From Lachnospiraceae bacterium MD308 (GTDB taxonomy: Bacteria > Bacillota > Clostridia > Lachnospirales > Lachnospiraceae), in assembly GCA_000403475.2 (NCBI GenBank), contig KE159797.1, positions 62,001-126,000 of the forward strand: a stretch of DNA of 64,000 nucleotides, in the 5' to 3' direction. Shown in pieces: positions 35,016-43,028 of this stretch (positions are counted from its first letter, which is position 1; every line of letters starts with the position of its first letter). The translations under genes were made by a program, and so were the position numbers. A model generated the notes under the pieces. That model did no database searches, was not told the origin of the DNA, and saw only the letters and a list, made by a program, of their open reading frames with translations.

Positions 35016-35201
35016 TTATTCTTCAACATCTATAACTGAAACCGGACATGCGTCCCTTGCCTCAAGCGCTGGTTTTTCATATTCCGGCGCAACTTCGGCA
35101 TATGCCTCTGCGATACCGTCATCATTGAACCGAAACACCTCCGGACAAGCTGCAACACATGCACCGCAGGAAATACATCCTTCATTTACCTTTGCTTTCA
35201 T
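35016..35201 (-). CDS. [4Fe-4S] ferredoxin
   Basis: A 61-residue single-cluster ferredoxin, ending with an acidic VIDVEE tail. Cluster ligands are CISCGACVAACPEVF with a distant Cys in RDACPVSVIDV. The ATG at 35201 (MKAKVNEGC) has AAGGAGGA upstream. The short acidic sequence points to low-potential electron transfer to unnamed cytoplasmic partners. It stands alone between ylmC and the carbamate-kinase-like gene. Confidence 0.95.
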   Translation of the reverse strand: MKAKVNEGCISCGACVAACPEVFRFNDDGIAEAYAEVAPEYEKPALEARDACPVSVIDVEE

Positions 35202-35269
35202 AGGGAATTCCTCCTTCCATTTTTTTCTTAGGATTCCCTCTTTTTCCAATAATATACCTGATATCGGCC

Positions 35270-36202
35270 TTATTCTCTTATCCAGGTTCCGTTCTTACCC
35301 TTCAGTGCATCTTTCAGACATTCAAACGATGTAATAACCGCCCGTCTCCCTTCCCGCTTTTCAATAAACTCCACAGACGCACTCAGCTTTGGCAGCATAT
35401 TGTATTCTCCAAAATGCCCTTCCTCCATATATCTTTTCGCCTCTGCTACGGTGATATCACCAAGAGCTTCTTCATTCGGGCGTCCCAGATTAATCTTAAC
35501 CTTCTCAACACTGGTTAAAATAATCAGTTCATCCGCATTCACATCTTCTGCCATCTTTCCCGCAATCAAATCTTTTTCAATTACAGCGCTGGCTCCTTTT
35601 AGATGATTATCCTGCCGCAGTACGGGAATCCCCCCTCCTCCGCAGGCTATGACAATCTGATCCGCATCAAGCAGCGTTCTGACAGCGTCAATCTCAACAA
35701 TGCTGACCGGATTCGGCGCCGATACAATTCTACGGTAGCCTTTCTCTGGCTCTTCTACAACATAATTACCTTTTTTTCGTTCTTCATTCGCTTCCTCTGC
35801 ATTCATATAGCGTCCAAGAATCTTGGTGGGAGCATAAAATGCTTCATCGTACGGATCTACAATTACTTGCGTGAGAATCGTACTCACTGTCCGGTATATG
35901 CCGCGGTTCAGTAATTCCTCACGAATCGCATTCTGCAGGTCATAGCCGATATATCCCTGGCTCATGGCAGAACATACAGACATGGGGGCCGCGGTGTAGT
36001 CTTCGTGAACCTTTCCAAATTCATTCATCGCCGTGTGTATCATACCGACCTGCGGCGCGTTACTGTGGGTAATCGCCACCTGGTATCCATCCTCAATCAA
36101 ATCCGCTATCACCTTCGATGTCTTTCTCGTCGCTTCCATTTGCTTTGGAAGATTCGTGCCAAGTGCCCGATGCCCTAATGCAACTACTACTCTTTTTTTC
36201 AT
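35270..36202 (-). CDS. Carbamate kinase-like protein with altered N-terminal motifs
   Basis: A 310-residue amino-acid-kinase-fold protein. The ATG at 36202 (MKKRVVVALGHRALG) follows GAGAGAGGTA. Family landmarks are AITHSNAPQVGMIHTAMNEF, VDPYDEAFYAPTKILGRYM, ACGGGGIPVLRQDNHLKGA and EDVNADELIILTSVEKVKINLG. The usual GGNALG loop reads GHRALG, and the usual THGNGPQVG reads THSNAPQVG; both loops contact ATP or carbamoyl phosphate. Either activity is changed or the substrate differs. No arginine deiminase or transcarbamoylase genes are adjacent. Confidence 0.82.
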   Translation of the reverse strand: MKKRVVVALGHRALGTNLPKQMEATRKTSKVIADLIEDGYQVAITHSNAPQVGMIHTAMNEFGKVHEDYTAAPMSVCSAMSQGYIGYDLQNAIREELLNRGIYRTVSTILTQVIVDPYDEAFYAPTKILGRYMNAEEANEERKKGNYVVEEPEKGYRRIVSAPNPVSIVEIDAVRTLLDADQIVIACGGGGIPVLRQDNHLKGASAVIEKDLIAGKMAEDVNADELIILTSVEKVKINLGRPNEEALGDITVAEAKRYMEEGHFGEYNMLPKLSASVEFIEKREGRRAVITSFECLKDALKGKNGTWIRE

Positions 36203-36320
36203 ATACTGTACCTCTCTCAATTTGAATCCCTGTATCACATTAAAAATAAAAGATGAAAAGTCTTATTTCATTCTCAAAGGCTTTACATCTTTTCCCAGGA
36301 AGCTTTTTATTTTTAGTAAT

Positions 36321-36394
36321 CGGGGTAACAGGATTCGAACCTGCGACCTCACGGCCCCCAGCCGTGCGCTCTAACCAAACTGAGCCATACCCCG
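36321..36394 (-). tRNA. tRNA-Pro (anticodon GGG)
   Basis: Read on the minus strand, the 74-nt sequence folds into a full cloverleaf. The acceptor stem is CGGGGTA/TACCCCG, the D arm lies in GGCTCAGTTTGGTTAGAGC, the anticodon stem CACGG/CCGTG holds loop CTGGGGG with anticodon GGG, and the T arm contains GGTTCGAATCC. CCA is not encoded. Confidence 0.95.
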
Positions 36395-36527
36395 TTATTT
36401 TTATTTTAACGAATTTCGTCAAAGAAAGCAAGTGTTTTTTGCAAAAAAAGTAATACTAGCCGTTGCGCATTAAACCTGCTACAATACTGTTAACATTCAG
36501 ATTGCATATTCGAAAGGAGTTCTAATT

Positions 36528-37331
36528 ATGTTGAAAGTTATTGTAATCGGCCCCAGAGGAAAGATGGGGAAACTCATTACACAGGTCGCCGCTTCCAGGG
36601 ATGACATGCAGCTTATCGCAGGCGTCGCTCCGGCAGGAAGGGATTATATCGGAAGCGACCTTGGAACAGTTGCCATGACAGGAAGAGAGCTTGGTGTCCC
36701 TGTCGTAGATGACTTGGGAAGTGTTATCGACAATTGCGATGTTATTATTGATTTCTCTACAAAAGAGATGGCTATGACTGTCCTTAACCTGGCCATTGCC
36801 CATAAAAAGGCTCTTGTATGCGGTACAACAGGTCTTTCTCCGGAGGAGATGCAGCGTTTCAAAGACGCTGCCGCCCATATCCCTATGCTCTATGCCGCCA
36901 ACACCTCAAAATTGGTAAATATTATGAACAAGCTCCTGGAATTGGTGACCTCCACAGCCGGGAACGAGCTTGATATCGAGATTTTAGAAATGCATGACCA
37001 ATGGAAGAAAGATGCTCCCAGTGGTACTTCCAAAGAAATGGGGGAAATCATGGCACATGCTTTGGGAAAGGAGCTGTCCGACATCGCCGTATACGGTCGG
37101 GAAGGCGCATCTCCCCGCATACCAGACACCATTGGATACCATTCTCTTAGAGCGGGCAATATTCCTAGCAGCCACACTGTATTCTTTGGCGGTATGGGGG
37201 AACGCCTTGAAATCACGCACCATTCCTACAACTGGGAATGTTTTGCCAGAGGCGCCTGTGACTGTGCGACATATCTTCAAGGGAAGGCGCCGGGATATTA
37301 TACAATAAAAGATGTGCTGAATTTGTCTTAA
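36528..37331 (+). CDS. dapB: 4-hydroxy-tetrahydrodipicolinate reductase
   Basis: An NAD(P)H enzyme of the diaminopimelate pathway. 267 residues with the dinucleotide-binding start KVIVIGPRGKMGKLITQVAA. DVIIDFSTKEMAMTVLNLA, VCGTTGLSPEEM and the substrate-binding motif EMHDQWKKDAPSGTSKEMGE follow. The usual His-His of the HH(R/K)xKxDAPSGT loop is replaced by His-Asp. AAAGGAG precedes the ATG, with a TACAAT -10 box upstream at about 36480. It feeds DapL at 6085. Confidence 0.93.
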   Translation: MLKVIVIGPRGKMGKLITQVAASRDDMQLIAGVAPAGRDYIGSDLGTVAMTGRELGVPVVDDLGSVIDNCDVIIDFSTKEMAMTVLNLAIAHKKALVCGTTGLSPEEMQRFKDAAAHIPMLYAANTSKLVNIMNKLLELVTSTAGNELDIEILEMHDQWKKDAPSGTSKEMGEIMAHALGKELSDIAVYGREGASPRIPDTIGYHSLRAGNIPSSHTVFFGGMGERLEITHHSYNWECFARGACDCATYLQGKAPGYYTIKDVLNLS

Positions 37332-37405
37332 TCCTATTGCATTTTTCGACTATATATAATATAATTGTACTAATAAAATAATACAATTGTACAGGAGGAG
37401 ATACG

Positions 37406-37717
37406 ATGATTTTAGTAAATACTGATTATATTACCGGTAAGAATTTTGAGATGATTGGACTTGTACGGGGAACGATGATTCAATCTGTACACTTAGGAAA
37501 AGACATTATGAATAGTTTTAGGACGCTTGTAGGCGGCGAGCTTACTTCTTACACGGAGATGATGAACGAGGCCAGAGCGCTCGCTACAAAACGAATGGTG
37601 GAAGATGCGCTGGCTATGGGAGCAGACGCGGTAATCAATGTCCGCTACACCTCCAGTTCTGTGACACAGGGAGCCGCAGAAGTTATGGCATACGGAACCG
37701 CCGTCAAATTCGTCTAA
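37406..37717 (+). CDS. YbjQ/UPF0145-family protein
   Basis: A 103-residue protein with the family core: VNTDYITGKNFEMIGLVRG near the start, TEMMNEARALATKRMVEDAL, and the C-terminal GADAVINVRYTSSS. Members are thought to form homopentamers and bind metal, but the function is uncertain. CAGGAGGAGA precedes the ATG. It is monocistronic, ended by the hairpin at 37741. Confidence 0.93.
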   Translation: MILVNTDYITGKNFEMIGLVRGTMIQSVHLGKDIMNSFRTLVGGELTSYTEMMNEARALATKRMVEDALAMGADAVINVRYTSSSVTQGAAEVMAYGTAVKFV

Positions 37718-37740
37718 AAGATTCCATAAGAGATATAATA

Positions 37741-37779
37741 AAATGCTGGTCTCCGCAAACTGCGGAATACCAGCATTTT
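37741..37779. terminator. Bidirectional terminator
   Basis: AAATGCTGGT (37741-37750) pairs with ACCAGCATTT (37769-37778), with a nested CCGCA/TGCGG stem in the loop. It lies between convergent genes. Confidence 0.85.
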
Positions 37780-37795
37780 GCATCTTATATTCTTT

Positions 37796-38863
37796 TTACC
37801 AGTCTGTATAAAGGTCAATCGTCCCTGACGCACAACCCGAATCGTAAACCTTCCCCGGTCCAAGTGATGTCTTGACAACTGTCCCCTTCGGGTAGTCGCT
37901 GCTTGCTACACAGATGTAACCGTCCGAATCCCGGATTGTCCCATCGGACGCAACATGGCGTCCCGGTATCTTAAGTCCATGCCCCGGAAGTACCTTCTGT
38001 GAATAATAAGTCTCCCTGTGCCCGTTATAGTAATTGACACCTTTTTTCTTTGTAAGAACTCCGCCGCCGGACGGCATATCATATCCTCCGTCCTTGTTCG
38101 CAGATGTCTTATCATTGCTTGTATCTGAGTTTCCTTTTTTGGCCCCCGCCGATGCTTCCTCGGTCTTTTTGGCATCTGCGGCTTTTTTAGCCTCGGCGTC
38201 TCTTCTCGCCTGCTCTTCTTTTTTCCGCTGTGCTTCTTCAGCCGCCTTTCTTGCTTCCTCGGCGCGAAGTGTCTGTATCTTGTTCTTCAATGAAGCCAGA
38301 TCCATAGACATTGAATCTGCTTTTGCCTGCAGTGTATCCTGCTTTTCATCAAGCTCCTTTTGAAGCTTAACTTGTGATTTTTTCTCTTTTACCAGATGTT
38401 TCTCCTGATCCGCTATATTCTCGCGCAGGGTGCGGAACTCTTCTAATTTGTTCCGGTCGTACTCGCTGACGTTTTGTATAAAATCCACCCTGTTCAAGAA
38501 TTCATTCATACTTTCTGCTGCGATCAGAACCTCTAACATCGACACGCTATCATTCTCATACATATATCGGATACGCAGTTTCAGTTCTTCGTATTGTTGC
38601 TTCTCACTGTGCCTTGCAATCGCAAGCTGCTCCCGTGTCTTCTCTATCTCTCCGGTTGTTTCTTCTATCTTTTCTTCTGCATCGGCTATATCATTACCGA
38701 TGTCAAGTAATTCCTGATTCACACTATCCAGTTCACTCTTTAGATTCGATGACTGGTTTTCCATACTCTCAATATCTCCTGCCTCTACCATGATACCGGC
38801 AAAAAATAATAACCCTGTACAGAAAATGCTTGTCCGTATCAATTTTTTTAACAAATGCTTCAT
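37796..38863 (-). CDS. Secreted coiled-coil protein with 3D (Asp-Asp-Asp) domain
   Basis: 355 residues. The start at 38863 (MKHLLKKLIRTSIFC) is preceded by TGGAGGGAGAG. A signal peptide is followed by a long coiled coil (about residues 30-215, heptad-rich, with RIRYMYENDSVSMLEVLI). This N-terminal half resembles PcsB/CwlO-type peptidoglycan regulators. A Lys/Ala/Ser-rich linker leads to a C-terminal 3D domain ending YDSGCASGTIDLYTDW, a lytic transglycosylase-like fold (Rpf/MltA). It is likely involved in cell wall remodelling. Confidence 0.87.
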   Translation of the reverse strand: MKHLLKKLIRTSIFCTGLLFFAGIMVEAGDIESMENQSSNLKSELDSVNQELLDIGNDIADAEEKIEETTGEIEKTREQLAIARHSEKQQYEELKLRIRYMYENDSVSMLEVLIAAESMNEFLNRVDFIQNVSEYDRNKLEEFRTLRENIADQEKHLVKEKKSQVKLQKELDEKQDTLQAKADSMSMDLASLKNKIQTLRAEEARKAAEEAQRKKEEQARRDAEAKKAADAKKTEEASAGAKKGNSDTSNDKTSANKDGGYDMPSGGGVLTKKKGVNYYNGHRETYYSQKVLPGHGLKIPGRHVASDGTIRDSDGYICVASSDYPKGTVVKTSLGPGKVYDSGCASGTIDLYTDW

Positions 38864-38939
38864 ACTCTCCCTCCATGTGATATATTGCAATATTACCACA
38901 TTTTGTCCAATCATGCAAAAACTATATTTCAAATATCAA

Positions 38940-39863
38940 TTAATTTAAGAAATTATCTATAATTACACTCTCGGCTTCTTCTTCCGTCATTCCCATCGTC
39001 CGAAGCTTAATAAGCTGCTCATCATTAATTCTTCCGATTGCCGCCTCGTGAATAATCGCCGCATCCAGATGCTTTGCATTAATCTCCGGAATCGAACTTA
39101 CCTGCGCATGTCCCATTATGATCGAATCGCATTGCACATGTGCATGACATCCTGCGTTCCCTATAGCCTTTGGGTGAAACACCTGCTTAGAACTGCCTTT
39201 CGCAACAGAGCGCGATATAATCTGTGCCGAACTTCCCTCTCCGTCAAGTCTTACTTCCATATTGGATACTGCCACCTGGTCATCGTGCGTCATCAGCTTT
39301 TCCACTACATATAATTTTGACCGTTTCCCAATAGAAATATTCGTCTCTCTTTCTGTGGAATCAACGCCTTTAATCTGTGTCGTATCTAAAGTAAATACCG
39401 CATCTTCCTCCAGATAGATGTTCGTAACAGGATTCAGCACCCGGGCCCCTAAGCCCTCTCCCTCGCCATAATGCTTTTCTTCATAGCGTACATTGGCTCC
39501 GTTTGCCACATGAAAGGAATGTATCCCGTCATGGCGGCTTTCGTTGCATCCGCTGTTGTGTATCCCGCACCCTGCAATGATGGTGACATCTGCACCCTCT
39601 GCAATATAGAAATCATTGTATACTATATCCGACATGCCGGAAGCATCTACTACCACCGGAATATGAACCTGCTCACCTTTCGTATCTTTGTCAATATACA
39701 CGTCGATTCCCGGCTTGTCCTCTTTTTTCTTAATCTTAACGTGTTCGCTGTCTCCGTGGCAAAGTGAAATTCCGTTATGCCTCAGATTGAAAGCGCCGCT
39801 CTGCCGAAACCCTTTTTCATCAATCTGTTTTAATATTTTCTGTGTAATCTCATCTAAAGTCAT
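38940..39863 (-). CDS. SufB/SufD-like iron-sulfur cluster scaffold protein
   Basis: A 307-residue beta-helical protein of the SufBD core family. The ATG at 39863 follows AGAGGAGAA. Visible signatures are VVVDASGMSDIVYNDFYIAE, EGADVTIIAGCGIHNSGCNE and ISRSVAKGSSKQVFH. The C-terminal HEAAIGRINDEQLIKLRTMG is close to the SufB/D C-terminal motif containing the conserved Glu and His, and the end MTEEEAESVIIDNFLN is typical. Its partner is the SufC-like ATPase, overlapped by the longer frame. No SufS or SufU is nearby. Confidence 0.9.
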   Translation of the reverse strand: MTLDEITQKILKQIDEKGFRQSGAFNLRHNGISLCHGDSEHVKIKKKEDKPGIDVYIDKDTKGEQVHIPVVVDASGMSDIVYNDFYIAEGADVTIIAGCGIHNSGCNESRHDGIHSFHVANGANVRYEEKHYGEGEGLGARVLNPVTNIYLEEDAVFTLDTTQIKGVDSTERETNISIGKRSKLYVVEKLMTHDDQVAVSNMEVRLDGEGSSAQIISRSVAKGSSKQVFHPKAIGNAGCHAHVQCDSIIMGHAQVSSIPEINAKHLDAAIIHEAAIGRINDEQLIKLRTMGMTEEEAESVIIDNFLN

Positions 39864-39879
39864 ACATCGTTCTCCTCTA

Positions 39880-40614
39880 TTATTCAACCGAAGTATTTCT
39901 CTTCAGGCAAGCAAGGCTGTCTGCTGTATTCATCAATTGGGGAAGAATTTCCTTTGTATCCCCCAGCAGATGAATCCTTCCGTTCTCAATCACCATAATC
40001 CGGTCTGCCATCTTAATAATCCGCTCCTGGTGAGATATGAGAATCAGACTTTGCTCCTTCTTTTCATGGATTTCCTCAAACTGTTGGACGAGCATTGAAA
40101 AGCTCCACAAATCAATTCCCGCCTCCGGTTCATCGAATATACACAGCTTATGGGTCTTAGCAAGTACTGTTGCAATCTCTAACCGCTTCATCTCCCCGCC
40201 AGAAAGTGTTGCATCTACCTCTCTTGTAATGTACTCATTGGCACACAGTCCCACAGCGCTTAACATCCGACAGCACTCCGGCTTCGAAAGTTCCTTTCCT
40301 GCTGCCAAAGACAAAAGGCGTATAACTGTCATACCTTTAAATCTGGGAGGCTGCTGGAAGGCAAACCCAATTCCTGCATTAGCTCTGTGATTAATATCAT
40401 AAGATGTGATATCTTCACCATCTAAAATAATCTGCCCGCTGTCGGCTTCTTCAATTCCCATCAGCACCTTCGCGAGAGAAGACTTTCCGCCGCCATTAGG
40501 GCCTGTGATGACAAGCATCTCCCCGTCATCTACTTGAAAACTTATATTTTTGACAATACTTCTTTCTATTCCATTTTCATTTACTTTAAATGTCAGATTC
40601 TTAACGTCCAGCAT
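39880..40614 (-). CDS. SufC-like ABC ATPase
   Basis: 244 residues. Walker A ITGPNGGGKSSLAKVLMG, Q-loop IGFAFQQPPRFKGMT, signature TLSGGEMKRLEIATVLAK and Walker B LCIFDEPEAGIDLWSF match SufC (the DEPEAGID/DEPDSGLD motif). It precedes the SufB-like gene by 17 bp. Together they form a two-gene SufCB-like unit, the reduced form seen in some clostridia and archaea. Confidence 0.9.
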   Translation of the reverse strand: MLDVKNLTFKVNENGIERSIVKNISFQVDDGEMLVITGPNGGGKSSLAKVLMGIEEADSGQIILDGEDITSYDINHRANAGIGFAFQQPPRFKGMTVIRLLSLAAGKELSKPECCRMLSAVGLCANEYITREVDATLSGGEMKRLEIATVLAKTHKLCIFDEPEAGIDLWSFSMLVQQFEEIHEKKEQSLILISHQERIIKMADRIMVIENGRIHLLGDTKEILPQLMNTADSLACLKRNTSVE

Positions 40615-40784
40615 AGATGAAGCTCCTTTCTAACCATTGTACATTATAGTCGAAACTTCGCTTTCCTGCAACAAAAAAATATTTCTGAAGAAAATCTTAT
40701 ATCTTAGTTAACTTTCTATGATATCTATTGTGTCTTTTGGATAAACATAATACAATAGAGAAATATTTTCAAGGGGGCTTATTT

Positions 40785-41498
40785 ATGACTACCAATAAAA
40801 AAGAAAACCAAGAACATCCCAGTGATGTATTTGATAATAATTTTGAAGTAATATATGAAGGCGACCTTCCCGAACTCCCAAATGACCTGGGAAACGACGA
40901 CTATAAGGACGTCCTCTCTAACTTATCGGAACTCGATACTACAAGCAGTGTGGGAATTGACTATCTGGAACAAAATCGGACGAAATCTTTTGTAAATCCG
41001 GACACCCCTCAATCCAGGCACAGCCAAAGTACAGGCAGCCCCAATCTGCGGATTAAGAGAAACACTGCAAGCCTTTTCCTTCAAGCAGCAACACTTCTTC
41101 TTATTGCGATTGTTGCCGGTCTTCTGGCCGTTAACTTTTGGAATCATGATGCTGATTATGCCGATATAGCCGACTCGATATCCAGCCACAATTATATCCT
41201 TGGAGCTTACTATGGCATGTCGCTCTTTCTTCTATTAATAGAGTGGATTACATTCCTCAATGTCCTGTTAGGCAGCGGCCATGCAAAAGGAAACGGTATG
41301 TTTTCTTTTTTGCTGATTTATCTTGGTTCAATACTATCCCACCAGTTTGCCGGACAGGTTCCCTCTTCCCCGGTCTTTTTGCTGGGTATCCGTAAGGCGC
41401 TGATTGTATATGGCTCTTTAAACCACACGCTTTTCATTCTGTGTTCTATCGGCGTAATCATCTGCGTAATCCGCAGATTTCAGTTAAAAAGAAGATGA
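40785..41498 (+). CDS. Uncharacterized membrane protein with acidic N-terminus
   Basis: 237 residues, unrecognised. The ATG at 40785 (MTTNKKENQEH) follows AAGGGGGC; a longer frame from 40728 has no ribosome site. A hydrophilic acidic N-terminal 90 residues (DLPELPNDLGNDDYKDVLSN) is followed by four hydrophobic spans (FLQAATLLLIAIVAGLLAVN, MSLFLLLIEWITFLNVLLG, and others) and a basic end. It is ended by the hairpin at 41512. Confidence 0.7.
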   Translation: MTTNKKENQEHPSDVFDNNFEVIYEGDLPELPNDLGNDDYKDVLSNLSELDTTSSVGIDYLEQNRTKSFVNPDTPQSRHSQSTGSPNLRIKRNTASLFLQAATLLLIAIVAGLLAVNFWNHDADYADIADSISSHNYILGAYYGMSLFLLLIEWITFLNVLLGSGHAKGNGMFSFLLIYLGSILSHQFAGQVPSSPVFLLGIRKALIVYGSLNHTLFILCSIGVIICVIRRFQLKRR

Positions 41499-41511
41499 CC
41501 AAACCGGCTCA

Positions 41512-41547
41512 CACGGCAATGCCTTCCATTCAGAGAGCATTGCCGTG
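41512..41547. terminator. Terminator hairpin between convergent genes
   Basis: CACGGCAATGC (41512-41522) pairs perfectly with GCATTGCCGTG (41537-41547). Confidence 0.8.
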
Positions 41548-41556
41548 AGTAAAACA

Positions 41557-42438
41557 TTATTCCTCTTCGTTTTCTTCCTCTTCTTCCTCTTCTTCATACT
41601 CCCACTCTGTTGTTTTCCGTCTTAATATGAACAACACTAATAATATAAGTAAAACTACAATTACCACTATACCCGCCAATAATATTGTCATCAGAAAAGA
41701 GCGAACACTCTCACCCTCTTCTTGAACAATCTCCGCCTTAATAGAAGCTATATCTGAGCCTCCGTTTTCTCCCGGGTCTGCGCTGATGTATATTCTCTCT
41801 CCTTTTCTTAGCGTAACAGTATTATTCAAGCTACCGGTCGGTATTTCCTCAATTACTTTCCTACCCGTATCAGGCCCCACACCGCAAAACGCTTTTTCTA
41901 TCATATCGGTATCTGTAGAAAGGCATAATGTCAGTCCATCCCCTTCTTCGTATTCCTTACCATACAGATTAAATGGCATACTTCCGGCAGTATAGGCAAC
42001 ATTAACGCTGTAAGTTCCATCCTCAGGCGCCTCCCACGCTATCACACTGCGCACCGCGCCCTCTATCGTATTCGGGTCCATAATTCCGTTTCCATCCATA
42101 CGCCACCAGCAGCTCGGAGCAAGACAGTCATAGCCGTCCACCGCATAAATATCCGGCACCCACATCGCATCATAATCATACCACATCCAGCAGGAGCCTT
42201 TATCTGCCCATACACATTCCTTTGCCGTTGATGCGTCGAATTCTCCGTCTGTATTCACTTGTTCACTGTACATAAAGTACCATCCGTTTGTTCCTTGAAC
42301 CTTTTTTTCCGGTCCATTCGTATTTTCCTCGTACCCAATCATCCATTTTTTTTGGCCAAATGCCTGCACAGGCATCACTGATGATGTACTTATTAAAATT
42401 ATTAATACGAATCCCACCACTCTTTTTACATTTATCAT
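41557..42438 (-). CDS. Uncharacterized exported membrane-anchored protein
   Basis: 293 residues, unrecognised. The ATG at 42438 (MINVKRVVGFVLIIL) has GAGGACAGGGA upstream. A signal peptide ends near MPVQAFG. The large external domain is Trp-, Tyr- and Gly-rich (YDAMWVPDIYAVDGYDCLAP; WRMDGNGIMDPNTIEGAVRS). A C-terminal membrane anchor (TILLAGIVVIVVLLILLVLF) precedes an all-Glu tail. The beta-rich external part might bind carbohydrate, but no family is evident. Confidence 0.7.
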   Translation of the reverse strand: MINVKRVVGFVLIILISTSSVMPVQAFGQKKWMIGYEENTNGPEKKVQGTNGWYFMYSEQVNTDGEFDASTAKECVWADKGSCWMWYDYDAMWVPDIYAVDGYDCLAPSCWWRMDGNGIMDPNTIEGAVRSVIAWEAPEDGTYSVNVAYTAGSMPFNLYGKEYEEGDGLTLCLSTDTDMIEKAFCGVGPDTGRKVIEEIPTGSLNNTVTLRKGERIYISADPGENGGSDIASIKAEIVQEEGESVRSFLMTILLAGIVVIVVLLILLVLFILRRKTTEWEYEEEEEEEENEEE

Positions 42439-42626
42439 GTCATCCCTGTCCTCTCGTCTAAACTTTCTATTATCATAATACCACAAATTTTTCAGAACGG
42501 TTATTGTTTTTCACAATGGACGATTATTTTGACATCTAACTGCATATTAATACAGTGTACTGAAATACAACTTATATTTCAGTATAGATGTATCTATAAT
42601 TCAAGGTATAGGAGAGGATTTTCATT

Positions 42627-42827
42627 ATGACAATTTATATTGACCTTGCACGTGTGATAAAAGACAAAAATGTCAGCAAAAACAAAGTATGTGAAGTGTG
42701 CCATCTACAGCGTACCCAGCTTAACAACTATTGTAAAAGCAAAGTATCACGAATTGACCTTGATATATTGGCAAGACTTTGTGCTTATCTGGACTGCACG
42801 CCAAACGACATTTTAAAACTCCAATAA
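42627..42827 (+). CDS. Small XRE-family transcriptional regulator
   Basis: 66 residues consisting only of a Cro/CI helix-turn-helix (IDLARVIKDKNVSKNKVCEV; RTQLNNYCKSKVSRIDLDIL; ARLCAYLDCTPNDILKL). AGGAGAGGA precedes the ATG. It converges on the spoIIID fragment and is not part of IME2, which begins beyond 43025. Confidence 0.85.
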   Translation: MTIYIDLARVIKDKNVSKNKVCEVCHLQRTQLNNYCKSKVSRIDLDILARLCAYLDCTPNDILKLQ

Positions 42828-42831
42828 AAGA

Positions 42832-42863
42832 ACAGACCGTTATTCTATAGCGGTCTGTCTTTT
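42832..42863. terminator. Terminator hairpin
   Basis: ACAGACCG (42832-42839) pairs with CGGTCTGT (42851-42858), followed by CTTTTTG. It ends the XRE gene and may also serve the opposing spoIIID. Confidence 0.85.
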
Positions 42864-42883
42864 TGCAAATATCCCTCATACTT

Positions 42884-43028
42884 TTACACGTTTTGGTGAA
42901 GGTACTTCTCGCGGGTAGCAAGTCCACCGCGTATATGGCGTTCGGACTTATTGAGGTCTAAGATTTTCCGCGCCTCAGAGGCAAGCGACGGGTTAATCTG
43001 GATAAGGCGCTCGGTTACATCTTTATGT
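42884..43028 (-). pseudogene. spoIIID: spoIIID, 3' part (gene interrupted by IME2)
   Basis: Reading from the junction, the frame gives HKDVTERLIQINPSLASEAR, KILDLNKSERHIRGG and LATREKYLHQNV. This is unmistakably the C-terminal half of SpoIIID, the mother-cell DNA-binding regulator of sporulation, including the second half of its helix-turn-helix. It has no start of its own; a longer open frame to 43102 is a chance read-through of the element end. The 5' part is at 60272-60403. Confidence 0.93.
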
